Assembly: GCA_030704615.1 (NCBI GenBank)
Contig: CM060731.1
Coordinates: 9,984,001 to 10,044,000, forward strand
DNA length: 60,000 nt
Source: Takakia lepidozioides
Taxonomy: Eukaryota; Streptophyta; Takakiopsida; Takakiales; Takakiaceae
Direction: 5' to 3'
The notes under the pieces were generated by a model, which made no database searches, was not told the DNA's origin, and saw only the letters and a list, made by a program, of their open reading frames with translations. This document shows positions 1-11,402 of this stretch, piece after piece; within the stretch, counting starts at the first letter, position 1; every line of letters starts with the position of its first letter. The position numbers and the translations under genes are program-made.

Positions 1-2110
1 AAGCCTTCGAAGATGTAAAGCTGGACTGTGCTTCGTTCCTTGCCAAAGGTCAGGTAGTGCTATTGGGTGACTTCAATGCCCGGGTGGGCAAAGGGCTCCA
101 TCAGGACGATATCATTGGGCCTTTTGGTGAGGACGAGCCCTCTATAAAGAGTGCTGCAATTTGAAAACCAACAGAGAATTGTGGGCGAGGTACTATCAGC
201 TCTGGAAAGATATCAATCAGCTTGTTAGGTCTCAGAAGAAATTATACTGGGATAAGTTATACAGTGAAATAAACTCAAACCACCATGGTGGTAATGACAA
301 GAAATTATGGTTGGCCCTTCAACGTTTGTACAAGCCTAAAAACGGTCAGCAAGTACAAGCGCTGAAGACTACTAAAGGTGCAGTGGTGACTTCATCGGTT
401 GACATTGTCAAAACCTTTGAAAATCACTACAGTATCCTTGGCAGAACTTCTAGGTCTAACAGTGAGGGGTCTTCTGCTGAATGGAGGGACACAGTTGGAA
501 AAATTGTTCCTATGATTCAAAACAACCCTGATGAACTGGAGTATATTTCAATGGCTCATAACGCTCCCATTAGTTCTTCTGAGATTGTGGAAGCAATTGA
601 ACATTTAAATGGATATAAAGCTGGTGGACCTGATGGTATTGTCAACGAGCTTATCAAGCACGGTGGCGATCCCATGATAGAGGCCCTAGTTCTCCTCTTT
701 AACCTTATCTGGAAGACTGAAATGATCCTCTTTCGCTGGCGACAGGGGGTCATTGTCAGTCTATACAAGAAGGGTGACAGAGAAGAACCGGGGAACTACC
801 GTGGCATCACACTCAGGAGTTGATTAATTGCGCGAAGAGATACTTTGATCTTTGGGGGCTAGAGGCTAATGTCAGCAAATGTGCAGTGGTAGCATTCAAC
901 GACAGAGGAGAGGGAGGAAGTGATCTTAAGTGGCAGTGGGGTAGCCAAGAGATCCCGGTCCTCCCTTCCTACACTTACTTGGGCGTTGAGTTTTCCTCCA
1001 ATTGTAATTGGGATGCACATATCCGGAAAGTTGTTCGAACTGGCAAGGGCAAAGCTCTGGGGCTCACTAAATTTTTCCACTGCAGAGGGGTCATCTCTGA
1101 GGTTAAGAAAACCATGCTTTGTCGCATTATTAGACCTGCCTTGGAGTACGGATCTGCTATATGGGTTGATAACTCCAACCAGGCTAAGTCTCTAGAATCC
1201 ATTCAAGTGGGGGTGCTTAAGGAGTGTATGTCAGCATGCTCCAAAACAGCCAATGTGGCTGTTCGGGGTGAGTTTGGCATTCCATCCTTAAGCTCCCGAC
1301 GAGATGAATTCAAGGTCAGATGGTGGGGTCAGCTGCAACATATGCCCAACACCAGATATCCTAAGTTGATTGACTCTATATCTTGGAAACAGGACCGCCC
1401 TGTCAAACAGGCTAAGTCCTGGCAGAAGAGAGTAGAAAAGATTCTCAAGGACCTGGACCTGGATCCGCAAGTCTTGACCCTGCTGGATAAATCTGCCTTA
1501 GAGGCTGTAGTGTCTGAGGCCATGTCTGTTGCCATGAGATTGTCTGATGAAAATGAAGTTAGGCAGAGAACTTCCCTGAACTTGTTTCCAGTCAGTGACA
1601 TGGGGGTGGACATCTTGGATGACCTCAAGGGTCTATCCACTCTCGGCACTAGACTGAAATTTAAACTCAGGGCAGGAAGCCTACCTTTGAACAGCAAACA
1701 GAAGCAGAGAGGAAAGGGAGAGTGCAATTGTCCGTTGTGTGGGCAATCTGAAGACAGTATTCATTTTCTGATACGCTGTCCGGGTTCTCTCACCAAAGAG
1801 AGGCTCTCTTCAATTCTATCAAGGGAATTGTGCCTGTACCCCTGTTTACCAACTTTGAAAATCTCGAGGCTGAGCCAAAAGCCCAGGCCCTCCTGAGGCC
1901 TAGTTTTTGGGCAAATCACACACAGCAGATTGATGCTTGTGTGAAGGGTTTTCTAGAGGATATCTGGAAAACCCGGATTAATTCCTTATACGATGGTAAG
2001 TCTTACTACCAACGTCAGCCCTGTTCCTTTTGTTCCCACTGAAACTGGGCGCGGGGTCAATGGCCACAAGGCTACGGCAAACAACGTCTTATGAGTACAA
2101 TCTCATCCTT
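1..2110 (+). pseudogene. LINE retrotransposon, internally deleted (endonuclease, RT and C-terminal zinc motif remnants)
   Basis: Three pieces read in order. Bases 1-155 encode the end of an apurinic-type endonuclease with the GDFNARVG motif. Bases 161-820 encode the N-terminal part of a non-LTR reverse transcriptase, with GGPDGIVNELIK and ending at NYRGITL. Bases 820-1896 encode the post-RT region, with YLGVEF, ALEYGSAIW and a zinc-knuckle-like CPLCGQSEDSIHFLIRCPG. The C-terminus continues in another frame at 1830-2042. The endonuclease to RT joint and the FADD-containing palm between NYRGITL and INCAKRYF are missing, so the copy is dead. The 3' tail at about 2025-2095 is a short sequence that recurs elsewhere in the window. 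The clade is not certain; it looks unlike canonical plant L1. Confidence 0.8.
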
Positions 2111-2559
2111 ATCATCCCTCGCCTTTTGGAAAATTCCAACCATAATTGAAGGGCAATTGGTTGTTGTACTTAACTGCACGAATGTTCCCCTTTCTGTTGG
2201 AATGAGCCGCACGTCCTTTCCATGCTAACATACCCTTTCTTCTTCCTGCAAGATCCTTTGCCCAGCCCTGTTATTTCTATCATTTGTGCCATCCTCTTGG
2301 CGTTTCCACAGCCTCCCCTCATTGCCAGTGAAGTGTTTCTTTCTCTTCTCTTTGTCTTTAAAGACACTCCAACTGTTAGCTGCAGTACCCTTCGCTGATT
2401 TCTTATTGCCTTTGACCTCATGTATGTTTTCAATCATGTTTGAAGGGTGATCACTTGCTGCCATATGCATGACTGTGTCCTTGACTGCTTCTCTTGTCTC
2501 AGTATGATGTTTAATTGTTGTAATGTCAGGCTGTGCTCAGCTGCACCGTGGTGTCTTCA

Positions 2560-3300
2560 AATGGATCAATTTTTCAGACACGGTCTTGCCAACTGAATGA
2601 TGCAGGTTCACTTGGGAGAGTGCACTCCCCCTTTCCTCTCTGCTTCTGTTTCATGTTCAAAGGTAGGCTTCCTTCCCTGAGTTTAAATTTCAGTCTAGTG
2701 CCGAGAGTGGGTGGACCCTTGAGGTCATCCAAGATGTCCTCCCCCATGTCACTGACTAGAAACAAGTTCAGGGAAGTTTTATGCCTAACTTCATTTTCAT
2801 CAGACAATCTCATGGCAATAGACATGGCTTTGGACACTACAGCCTCTAAGTCTGATTTATCCAGCAGGGTCAAGACTTGCGGATCCAGGTCCAGGTCCTT
2901 GAGAGTCTTTTCTACTCTGGCCTTGGGAAAACACCTTTTGATCTCAGTCCAGAAAGTGGTCAGAGGTACCAATATCAGTTCTGTCGATCAACACATTGGC
3001 ACACTGGGGGAACAAATTTTTGTCCATTATGATATAGTCCACAATGGAACGTTCCCCAGTTTGGGATTTCTCACGAGTCCACTGCATTTGGTCACCTCTT
3101 GTCTTGTTAATCAAGGTCAAAAGCTGAAGCTCTTCCAGACAGTTAATTAACCGTCTGCCATTAGAATTCAGCTCGTCCTCACCAGCATGGAAGATGAGGG
3201 TGATGATGTCAATGCCATAGATTCTATTTGTCCTCTTAATGCAGACACACATATTCAAAATGAGGTCGTGGAAGATGAAGGTTCCAAAGTCCTGTTTTAT
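2560..3300 (-). pseudogene. LINE fragment, endonuclease fused to C-terminal region by deletion
   Basis: Read on the minus strand, 3258-2944 encodes the endonuclease C-terminal half (NSNGRRLINCLEEL, then ERSIVDYIIMDKN and TSDHF). At about 2930 this runs into the post-RT segment KTLKDLDLDPQVLTLLDKS, which is also present at about 1440 in the plus-strand copy. The whole reverse transcriptase is absent, and homology stops after GKGEC at about 2620, before the zinc motif. It is the same family as the element at 1-2110, in opposite orientation. The 2110-2560 gap shows no recognisable gene. Confidence 0.75.
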
Positions 3301-3499
3301 ACAACCCTATAGGCTGTCCAAGTAGGAACTACGTTCATAAGATGATGAAATGTATACAGAAGCAAGTACCTGATTGATGAGTTTGATGTTGTTAATTTTT
3401 GCTGCTGCTATTGACCAAATGCTGCTACTTCCACTACTGGTAGCCCTCTTGGGTGATCCTGAACCCACAGTCCATCCTTGCATCAGCGGCTAGCCCTCC

Positions 3500-4300
3500 C
3501 TCCACACTAACATATTTAAATACAAAGTTCTGTCAAACTCCCTACGATGTTGCATGAAGAAAGCTCACCTTGTTGACCGATGGAGCCCTTTGCCCACTTG
3601 GGCATTGAAGTCACCCTACAATAGCACCACAGAGATGAAGAGAAGCTTTGGAATGAGACACTTTTCTGACCCCAGTCAATGGTGGGACAATGTGGGTGGA
3701 TGGTCAACTGGAAACAACAGCGGCAACAGCGCAATTGATAAAGCAAGGCACTGTTGATGAAAGGTACCTTCTTCAACGTATTTCAGCCTGAGGGCACCTT
3801 CTGGTTTGACCTGTTTCAGCCTATTTTTCCCTCTCATCAGACTCAGCCCTGAAGCATATGTATTGAATTCTGTAAGTTAGCTCGTTGGGTGGATCTGCGG
3901 TGCTCTGGAGTGACTTTGCAAGTTGCTGCCGAGGTGGTAGCATGACAGTACCTAAAAAAAGATAATAGATAGAACAAGGGACTGCTAATGAAGGTACCTT
4001 CTTCAACACATTTCAGCCTGTTTTTCCCTATTATCAGAGTCGTCCCTAGATTTCCAGATGGCGGATTCCAAGCTCCAGATTACCTATGATTCCATGTGGA
4101 ATGATAGCTACAAGAAACCTGGATGGGTAGATGGTCAACTGGAAGCCACAGTAGTAGCTGCAGAGGCATGATGTACGCATTGTTAGTGTGGAGGGAGGGG
4201 TAGCTGTTGATGCAGGGAGAGGATCGTGGGTGCAAAATCATCCAAGAGGGCCAGATTTGGAGCAAGGAACAGCGCTGGCAGGAGTTCTATAAATTTGATC
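3500..4300. repeat. Dispersed module shared with the PPR leader region at 39.8-40.75 kb
   Basis: Several phrases recur in both places in shuffled order. Examples are gaagctttggaatg, ctgaccccagt(c/t)aatggtgggacaa, gggcaccttct followed by cgacctgtttcagcc, and ctccag/aat(t/c)acctatgattcc followed by agctacaagaaacct. At the second site they lie directly upstream of PPR coding sequence, so this is probably a piece of PPR-family leader DNA. No open coding frame spans it. Confidence 0.5.
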
Positions 4301-4322
4301 CACAGCGGTGGGACAATAATTG

Positions 4323-5039
4323 ATGTGCGGGTCTTCGAATTCAATGGAGGATGTTTTGAGCCAACCTTTGGATGATCATGCGGAAGAGGTACTTGTTCAA
4401 AGTGAATTGAGACATACTCTGGATGCTGTCATTGATGAGTTTGAACGAGAGAAAGATGGATCGAAGGCAGTGGTTCCATTTGTCAAAGTAGACGGGAAGA
4501 CCATATTCAAAAGCACTTTGGTTAGCCATCTCAATGGCAACCCTACTCTATCCAAGGATAGATTGACACGAGTAAGAAGTGCATCGATGTTGTTTTGCCG
4601 AGAAAACAAACCAACTACCAGCAACAAAGCCACGAGCTTGGGATTGGGTTCGGATTGTGCTGTATTTTTTGTTGATGGGGAGACTGCGATCCAAACTACA
4701 AACAGGAAAGGTAGACCAGGGAAAACCTGCAGAGGAGCAACCAAAGGCACTTGGTATTTGGGCAGGGTTCAAAGAATGCGAAAGAAAATCAATAAGCGGT
4801 TTGTAGAATGTAGGGATTATGTTGATTTATTGGAGCGTCCTTCGCATATGGAGATTGGGTTAGCATGGTACCAAAAAATTCGAGGAGGGGTCTATACGTA
4901 CGATTTGACGGATAACATGATGGTTGATTTGGATTCCATTATCGCGTTAGCATGTTTAAAGTACAATGTCAAGTCAAACACATATGTTCTTGATGCAAAT
5001 GACCGAAAAGTCTTTGACAACTTTATCAAAGACAAATAA
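4323..5039 (+). CDS. Hypothetical protein, 238 codons, single uninterrupted ORF
   Basis: I do not recognise this family. An in-frame TAA lies just upstream (4317-4319), so ATG 4323 or ATG 4344 are the usable starts. The ORF ends at TAA 5039. The N-terminal 40 residues are acidic (EEVLVQSELRH, DEFEREKDGS). A basic middle follows (NRKGRPGKTCRGATKGTW, RVQRMRKKINKR), then a mixed hydrophobic/acidic C-terminus (MVDLDSIIALACLKYNV, NFIKDK). There is no signal peptide or membrane span. In a decayed neighbourhood, 238 codons without a stop suggest recent constraint or recent insertion. It could be a domesticated or young mobile-element protein, or one long exon of a larger gene. Confidence 0.45.
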   Translation: MCGSSNSMEDVLSQPLDDHAEEVLVQSELRHTLDAVIDEFEREKDGSKAVVPFVKVDGKTIFKSTLVSHLNGNPTLSKDRLTRVRSASMLFCRENKPTTSNKATSLGLGSDCAVFFVDGETAIQTTNRKGRPGKTCRGATKGTWYLGRVQRMRKKINKRFVECRDYVDLLERPSHMEIGLAWYQKIRGGVYTYDLTDNMMVDLDSIIALACLKYNVKSNTYVLDANDRKVFDNFIKDK

Positions 5040-5094
5040 TTTTTTTAATTAATTTGTTAAATTTTATTATGTTTTAAATGAATAAATTCGATAT

Positions 5095-5290
5095 AATATA
5101 AAAACATACATATACATATTGGAGGGTTATTTTTAATGATGAAAAATGAGAATATACATATAGAAGGGGGTACTTTTCGAAAATTGTAAATTTTTGTATA
5201 TTTACAGGAGGGGATTTTATAATCTTCAAAAAGTATGTACAGAGGGGGTATAAATTATCCAAGGACCCGTATACAGGGGGTTTTTTTATT
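5095..5290 (+). repeat. Short imperfect tandem repeats with a TAYACA-R-GGGGG core
   Basis: Five G-tract phrases follow one another at roughly 35-46-base spacing: tacatattggaggg, tacatatagaaggggg, tatttacaggagggg, tatgtacagaggggg and gtatacaggggg. AT-rich spacers separate them. They begin immediately after the stop codon of the 4323-5039 ORF. Confidence 0.4.
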
Positions 5291-5299
5291 AGGCGACGA

Positions 5300-5745
5300 A
5301 CGCACGTGATACGCACAGTTTATAAAGAGTGCACCCTCCGGGTCGCTTACCCAACTACCAGATCAGTCGTTTCGACTCTCACGACCTTCAACATCACGCC
5401 GTCGCTCTCGAGACGATGGACCACCAATGCGACGCGTACTTCCTCGTCTGGACCCCGTACGACGGTAAGTAGAGCCTACTCGAAGTCTGATAATTTTGTT
5501 GGAGGTTGAAGCTTCGGACCCAGAGGGCAACGAAATCATGTTTGAAAGCAGCTTCGAAAATCAGAATGCTCAAATCACTGAGTGATCCCAAGTTCAAGGT
5601 GTTGGACACTATCGATGGTTGCAGAGACCTATAAATCATTTGAGTCAAGAACGAAGAGCCGAATACTTGGCAAGTACCATTCGCCGAATTTTGGATTTTC
5701 TCCAACTCTAAGCAAGCCCAAGATTTTACCGCTCCTCGAAGAACT
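5300..5745 (+). other. No assignable gene; possible splice-bearing fragment
   Basis: A short ATG frame (MDHQCDAYFLVWTPYDG) runs into a good donor (gacg/gtaagt at about 5463), followed by another short open stretch containing VEASDPEGNEIMFES. Nothing identifiable continues from it. It may be internal sequence of the LTR element proposed to start at about 5763. Confidence 0.2.
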
Positions 5746-5762
5746 CGGCGCTAGAGGAGGGG

Positions 5763-6180
5763 GTGATGTCACGAACATAGCCCAGAGGAACTTACCAGGA
5801 ATAAATATCGAAGCTTCTTTTGGAAGAAACTTCTCCATCAAGATACCTCATTTGTTTAAAGAAGCTTCTCCATCAGAAAACCTTTGTTTAATCTTGGAAA
5901 CTTCTCCAGCAAGAAATCTCCATAGGGGAAGCTTCCTAGTAGCCAGTATATATAGGAGGCGATACTGGACACTCTTCAGTCTCGCCAACACCAGTGCAAG
6001 CTACTCTTGTTTCCAGTTCCCAGTACTCTAGTCCAGTTTCCATTATCTGGTACTCCAGTCCAGTTTCCAGCATTCCAATATTCAAGTCGTGTTCCAATAT
6101 CTTGTACTCTTGTTCATTGTTATAAAGATCGTCTTGATTTTTATTTACTCATCGTGCATTCGACCACGCCGACCTTGACT
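5763..6180 (+). repeat. Candidate 3' LTR of a degraded retroelement
   Basis: A purine-rich tract (gctagaggaggggg, 5749-5762) is followed by TG (tgatgtcacgaac), which is the layout of a polypurine tract and LTR start. Repeated gaagcttctcc/gaaacttctcc phrases follow. A TATA-like box with a G-rich leader (cagtatatataggaggcg) at about 5944 fits an LTR promoter. No matching second LTR or clear right end is visible in this window, so the call is tentative. Confidence 0.3.
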
Positions 6181-6300
6181 TGAGCAGTTTCCCAAGTTAC
6201 TCTTGGTAATTTGATAAACTCCCGGTAACTTGATAAGTAATGGTAAATCATGATAAATCATGGTAACTTCCGATAACATGATAACTTGGTAACTTCTTTC
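6180..6300 (+). repeat. Short direct repeats (ggtaacttgataa-like)
   Basis: Six or so imperfect copies of ggtaa(c/t)ttgataa / ggtaaatcatgataa run head to tail. They look like slippage expansion. No coding content is visible on the plus strand. An 84-codon minus ORF at 6258-6512 is unrecognised. Confidence 0.45.
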
Positions 6301-6504
6301 ACCTCTTGCCAATAATTATCCCATGATTGAATGATAGCATCGGTCACATCAGCCTGTTTTCCATCCGAGTCCGTGACTGAAACATGAAACACTTGTGACC
6401 CCATACGATATTCATGGACAAAATCACCTTGCAGTTTAGTGATATCGTGGGTGAAAGCAGCCCGCAAGATTGGCATAGAAACCATTCTGCATAATGGTAT
6501 CACA

Positions 6505-6895
6505 AGCATCATTCATTGCCTCTCATGTAGGTGTTGACGCCCATATAATTCATGGAACTCCCGCAAGTCCTCAAACGACATAGTAAAAAATGATTTTTAT
6601 TTATTTATTTATAAATAATATGAGGACTTTCGGCGTTGATACCCACGTAAATTATGGACCTCCCGTAAGTACTCCAATAACACCGAAAATAAAAATATAT
6701 ATTAAAATAAAATAAAATAAGAACTTATGTGGGTGTGGACGCCCACATAATTCGCAAACTTTAAAATAAAAAAAAAAAAAAAAAAAAACTGAAACTTTAA
6801 TTTTTTTTTCTTAAACAAATATGAGGACTTGTGTGCGTGTTGACGCCCACATAATTTGTGGATCTCCCGCAAGTCCTCCAATGATAGAATAAATA
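6505..6895 (+). repeat. Hairpin-forming minisatellite, about four units
   Basis: Each unit carries a variant of gaggacttgtgtgggtgttgacgcccacataatt.gtgga.ctcccgcaagtcctcc. Within a unit gtggg/cccac and ggacttg/caagtcc are complementary, so each can fold. AT-rich runs, including a long poly-A at about 6768-6787, separate the units. Confidence 0.6.
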
Positions 6896-6899
6896 GTAA

Positions 6900-8880
6900 A
6901 TGCTTACGATTCTCATTTTCCAAATATCGTTCCGGGAATTCTCGCGGGAATAGTCTACCTTTGTCCTCGGGTATAGGCCACTTTTCTAATACCGCACCAC
7001 TCTGCGCCTACGACCACTAAGCGTGACGCTCAAGCTCACTGAGCCTGGGCTCATAGGCTCATGTGAGCAGGCTCATGGCGTAGCTTTTGTCTCTCTGTGA
7101 TGCAGTAATCCTAAGATGTCTAACAATAACTGTTAACGCCTCTCGTTCTACCTTGAGTGTCTTGGGCATATCTTGTCCACTTAGGCTTTGGAATCTTTCG
7201 GATACTTCGAGCTATATCTTGTGTTTATGATGTACTCCATGAGCAAGAGAGAGGGCTCGGGTTTCTTCAGACGCTATATATAGAGAAATCCAAAGTTGGT
7301 TTTCGTGGTGGGCTTACCAACATATAGGATTTCGAGGTCCTCACCTGTGTTATACGATTCATAGATGAAGTTTGCTGTTAATTGCATTCCAGACACTTTA
7401 ATCCTTGCACGGGATTTCCATCAGTCAGTGTTAAAATGAAGGCTCGATTGCCAAGCAATAGGTCTATGTCATCTTTCTATGGATGCTTAAGGCAGACTTT
7501 GATAAATCTCGACCATATCGTAGGGTCCTTTCTGTGGCCAAATGCAGATATCGGGTGGAGTACCTTATCGCCGAGGGGTATGCCTCTGTACGAGAAGCGT
7601 ACCTTGGTTTTTGCTGTAACTTATGAGCATTTCATATCTCTTTCTTTCTCAAATCGTATCAATATATGATAGTCTTTGGAGAGTCCAGTTGTCGGGTACA
7701 CATCAGCCATTTTGGGAAGTTGCGTCAGATGCAAGTAGTGACCCCGCTTATTATGTGGCCTCCTTGATGGGTATAGTATTTGTGGAGTCCTAGCAAATGC
7801 TTTTGGGCACTGGAGGATCTCTTCGCATTCAGCTTCTTATATGTCAAGTTGTAGTAGCTCATTGATGGTCTTGTAGTCTTGTACAATATGAGCATTGGAG
7901 TTTCGTGCAAAACTTTCCATGGTGGGGATTCCTAGCCAAAGGTGAAAGGAGTACTCCGTTTGTATGTGGGGAATCTACTTCATTTTTTCCCTTTTTGTTC
8001 CTAGTGTGGTGGTCTAAGTGGTAGTTGTCTGCCTCGTTGGTTGCTCGCTTGACTAGCATCGAATGGGCATTGCCTTGGAGTAGTGTGTCGCTGAGATGTA
8101 TATAACTCCTCAACTCGTGCTGGAAGGTGTCAAAGTGCGATGGAGACGGGGTCATGAGGGGTGAAAGCAACATACGGTGGCTCACTTTTCATGTAACATC
8201 ACCTTTTCTGCAGCACATACCTACTCTCCATTGGCCCATGTTTCTACTATTCAATGAAATAGATGAAATAGGACTCGCATGTGGTATTGTAAGAACCTCC
8301 ATTAGCCCTCTATAAAGCCCAATTAACAAATTCAAGAGAATCTCGAAGTATTGGACTTCACAAAACGTGGTGGTCAAATGTAATAGTCCATATTAGAAGC
8401 GGTCATGGACTTTTTATCTTCCTTGATACTTATCTAGAGGGAAAAAAAAACTCGCCAATAAAAGGCTCTACAAAGAAGTAAACCAAAATGGAAGCCGTAA
8501 TACCAAAATATGCAACAATGTAATATTTGTATACTTTTAAGTTAAAAAAAATGGGCGATTTTTTGAAATGGAATAAATGAAAAAAATGGACGAATTAGGG
8601 AAACTTCCTTCACTGAAAATGTGCTTTTTCCACACAGCAAGGACCGCCAAGCATAAAGTGGACTTTTTGATGTAACCTGAAAGACCCTTTATGTTACCTG
8701 CATGACGTCATCTATGACACGTGGCGTAACAACAAGAAGATCATCTGTTTGCATTCTACGTCCCGGTATGCCAGTGAACTTGATATGTTTTCTCGATTCT
8801 TTGGTCGTGTGTGTTTGAACTTTGTCTGGGCATTGCTCTCGTGATCATGGGGTCGGGTATAACAGTTGCCAGAAGGTAAG
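6900..8880. other. No supported gene
   Basis: Only short shadow ORFs are present. A cluster of gctca/tgagc words (tcaagctcactgagcctgggctcat.ggctcatgtgagc) at about 7030-7085 resembles another at 36.2 kb. The rest shows nothing recognisable. Confidence 0.4.
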
Positions 8881-9356
8881 GCTAAGTCTCTAGAATCCAT
8901 GTCGCGGTGCGGCGCTGGAGGTGCGGCAACGGGAGCAGGGCGTGGAGCTGCAGCGGTGATGGGGCTGCGGCCTTGCGCGTAGCAGCAGCAGGCGCTGCAG
9001 GTGCCCCTCTCTCTTTCACACACACACACACTCTCTCTATCTCTCTCTCCCCCCCCCCCCCCGGCTCCCCCATTCTGTTCCGCTCAAACAGGGCGCGGGG
9101 TCAATGGCCACAAAGGCTACGGCAAACAACATCTTACGAGTACATTCTTTCTCTCCCTCAAGTCGACAGCACCATTCTTTGCAATGTCAATAGGTCTGCC
9201 TTGGAGTACGCATCTTTCGTGTGGGATGACAACTCCAATCACGCCAAGTCTCTAGAATCCATTCAGGTGGCGGCTCTCAAAGAGAGCATGTCGGCATGCT
9301 CTAGAACAGCCAACGTGGCTGTTTGGGCAAGTTTGGCATACCTCATTTACACTTAA
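8880..9356 (+). pseudogene. LINE scraps with microsatellite and short TC-tailed repeat
   Basis: Bases 8881-8902 repeat the ctaagtctctagaatccat word of the first LINE. Bases 9016-9062 are CA, CT and poly-C microsatellite. Bases about 9075-9160 hold a copy of the ggcgcggggtcaatggccac repeat. Bases 9180-9356 encode ALEYASFVWDDNSNHAKSLESIQ and SACSRTANVAVW, matching the LINE post-RT region at about 1138-1270. Confidence 0.65.
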
Positions 9357-9359
9357 AAG

Positions 9360-10096
9360 TTGATTTCTATCCTCCATTAGGCTAAACGCTTTGATGGCTG
9401 TCAGGTGAATATCCTCTTTCAACTGCTTCGTCGCCACGATCTTCTCATCTGTGGCATCTAACATCTTTACTGTCAACGCCACATATTCGTGAAGGCCCTG
9501 TGGGATAGGACCTGGACAAAAAGCAATGAACATAAGAACCCCAAATCCTTGAAATGCAAGTGATAGCGAAAGAGGTCGTTTTGTCCAGCTTTACACACCA
9601 CCTATAGGTTTTTTACATTTCACACTTTTGTCTAACATTTCCAAGCTCATATCCCCTTCATCTCCAACACTCAGAAACGACAGGGCTCTGCCTGTGCCTT
9701 CCTTCGACGCTGCTCAACATTCGTCCACTCCGCATATAATACCCAGTTCATGCACTTCTTGATCTGCTCACAAGCCAAACCTCTGGCTATCCCTAGTGAA
9801 ATCAAACGTGAGGCTGGTACATATGGCTTTTGATGCACTGCCATCCAGAGGTGTTCTATCTTGCGAATGAACTCAGGATCATCTGTGTGAATGTAGTAGT
9901 GGTCATTCTTGTTTATCACAGGTCCAAACCACTTGGTTACTTCTTCTAAGTTGATGTCCCTGGGGATTCTAATTCGCTTCGGACTTAAGCCTTCAGAACA
10001 AAGACCAAACCTCTCAGCAAACTCTCTACGACATAGTGGGCCCTCGTCTCCCAAATCGGGATGGTTGGTCTCAAACGTCACGATTAATTCAGTCAA
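9360..10096 (-). CDS. Possible two-exon hypothetical gene or remnant
   Basis: On the minus strand 10096-9671 gives a 141-codon ORF containing the phrases EEVTKWFGPVINKND, YYIHTDDPEFIRKIEHL and VPASRLISLGIARGLACEQI. Downstream, 9533-9360 reads VALTVKMLDATDEKIVATKQ and LKEDIHLTAIKAFSLMEDR, an amphipathic helical character. Both have protein-like composition, but I recognise neither, and no clean splice junction joins them. The second piece abuts LINE sequence. It could be a transposon-internal gene or pseudogene. Confidence 0.3.
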
Positions 10097-10099
10097 GCA

Positions 10100-11203
10100 A
10101 CAACCATGTTATATTAAGTACGTGCAGAACACCCATCAGATACTCAGCTGTTGTGCTGCCCACTGTGCTCGACGCACCCACCCCTGGCTCACTAAGAAAG
10201 CTTTAAACACACTTCACCCCAAATTATATCCGCCCATACAATAATTCCATCACTTTTGAACATAATCCAATCGTGTCACCTACATTATCCTACGAGTGCC
10301 AAAACTACGATCTGAACACAAAGCTATACACCCATAAATGCCACATTGCTACTCACCCACAAAATTCCTCAATAACCACCCTCCGCATTCGCGTAGCCGC
10401 CAGCCACGTTGCCCCAGTCAAAATAGTATCCAACTTCACCACGTCACCCCTACTGCGAATCAAACTACTCATGCAAGCCTCATACTGCAACAATAACCCA
10501 CCTCTTCACTTGATCTCATTACTCGACACCCTCTCACTTCCCATCTTATCTCCCTAATGGCAGTGTCAATCATCATGAACTCAGAAACCAACAGTGTTCC
10601 ACCTGGTCTGCATGTTGCCAGCTCAAGTAAACGTCCTCAGGGTAGAAGCAAGCTAGGGTGTCTCAAAATAATCAAAACTTGAACTCCCCAAAAGTCATAT
10701 GGATAACAACAATATCTAATTTAAAAATTTATGGATAATAATAGCCGTTGGATTCATTCATATTGCAAAATCTATATCGTCGATATTTGACAGTGTCAGA
10801 TATTATGGCGCCCAATTTGAAATCGCAATGGTTCCCTGTTACCGGCTATCGGCAGTTTTGATAATCGCGATGTTCGTCATGAGCCATGTCACCGAGAGTC
10901 ACCGGTTGATCACAGATCTTCTCTCTCATTCAACTAAGTACACGTACTAGTTGCACGTTCTAACTCTGTCGTTCCAGTTTTTTGCCCAGGTGCAAATACA
11001 GATTATGCAGATTGCTTAGGTACAAGCAAGTGACACACAGGTTTTGTACGGGAGCTGTAGCAAGATATGTGATGCCCAACTTGAACCCAATGATTTGAAA
11101 TCTGATGGTAGCCAAAGAGTCAAGTTAAAGGAGTTCGAGCACCATACAAAGTTTCCGAGTGGTTTTGCTTTTAGTGTTGTGTTCCTAGCAAGGGCCCACA
11201 ATT
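10100..11203. other. No supported gene
   Basis: Short ORFs only. The 10.1-10.56 kb part is C-rich and A-rich on the plus strand, without codon structure. The 10.68-10.94 kb part shares wording (ttcaaatcgcgat/gataatcgcgat) with the MITE-like insert at 17.3 kb, so it may be a relative of that element. Confidence 0.3.
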
Positions 11204-11402
11204 TTAGATATGTGACAACCAGCATGTAGCCCAGTGATAATGGGCACATACCACGTTGGATGTGGTTGTGGGTTCAAACCACGGGCTGGTGTGTCATGAA
11301 GGTGTCCACCTTTCAGCTGGAAGGCAGTAGCCCTTGTGGTGAAGCGACACCATAAGTTACGCTACCTTCGGGAGGCGTCATATATATATATATTAGATAT
11401 GT
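11204..11402 (+). mobile_element. tRNA-headed SINE (family S1), copy 1, with perfect TSD
   Basis: The element body (11214-11392) starts acaacca.catgtagccca. It contains an A-box-like tgtagcccagtgataatgggc and a B box gtgggttcaaaccac about 35 bases downstream, as in Pol III tRNA promoters. It ends cttcgggaggcgtcatatatata. The 10-bp duplication ttagatatgt flanks it at 11204-11213 and 11393-11402. A second copy lies at 46877-47076. Confidence 0.85.

Noticed and set aside
8882-9073. Ala/Pro-rich ORFs around 8.9-9.1 kb
   Set aside because: GC-rich microsatellite translation with no domain.
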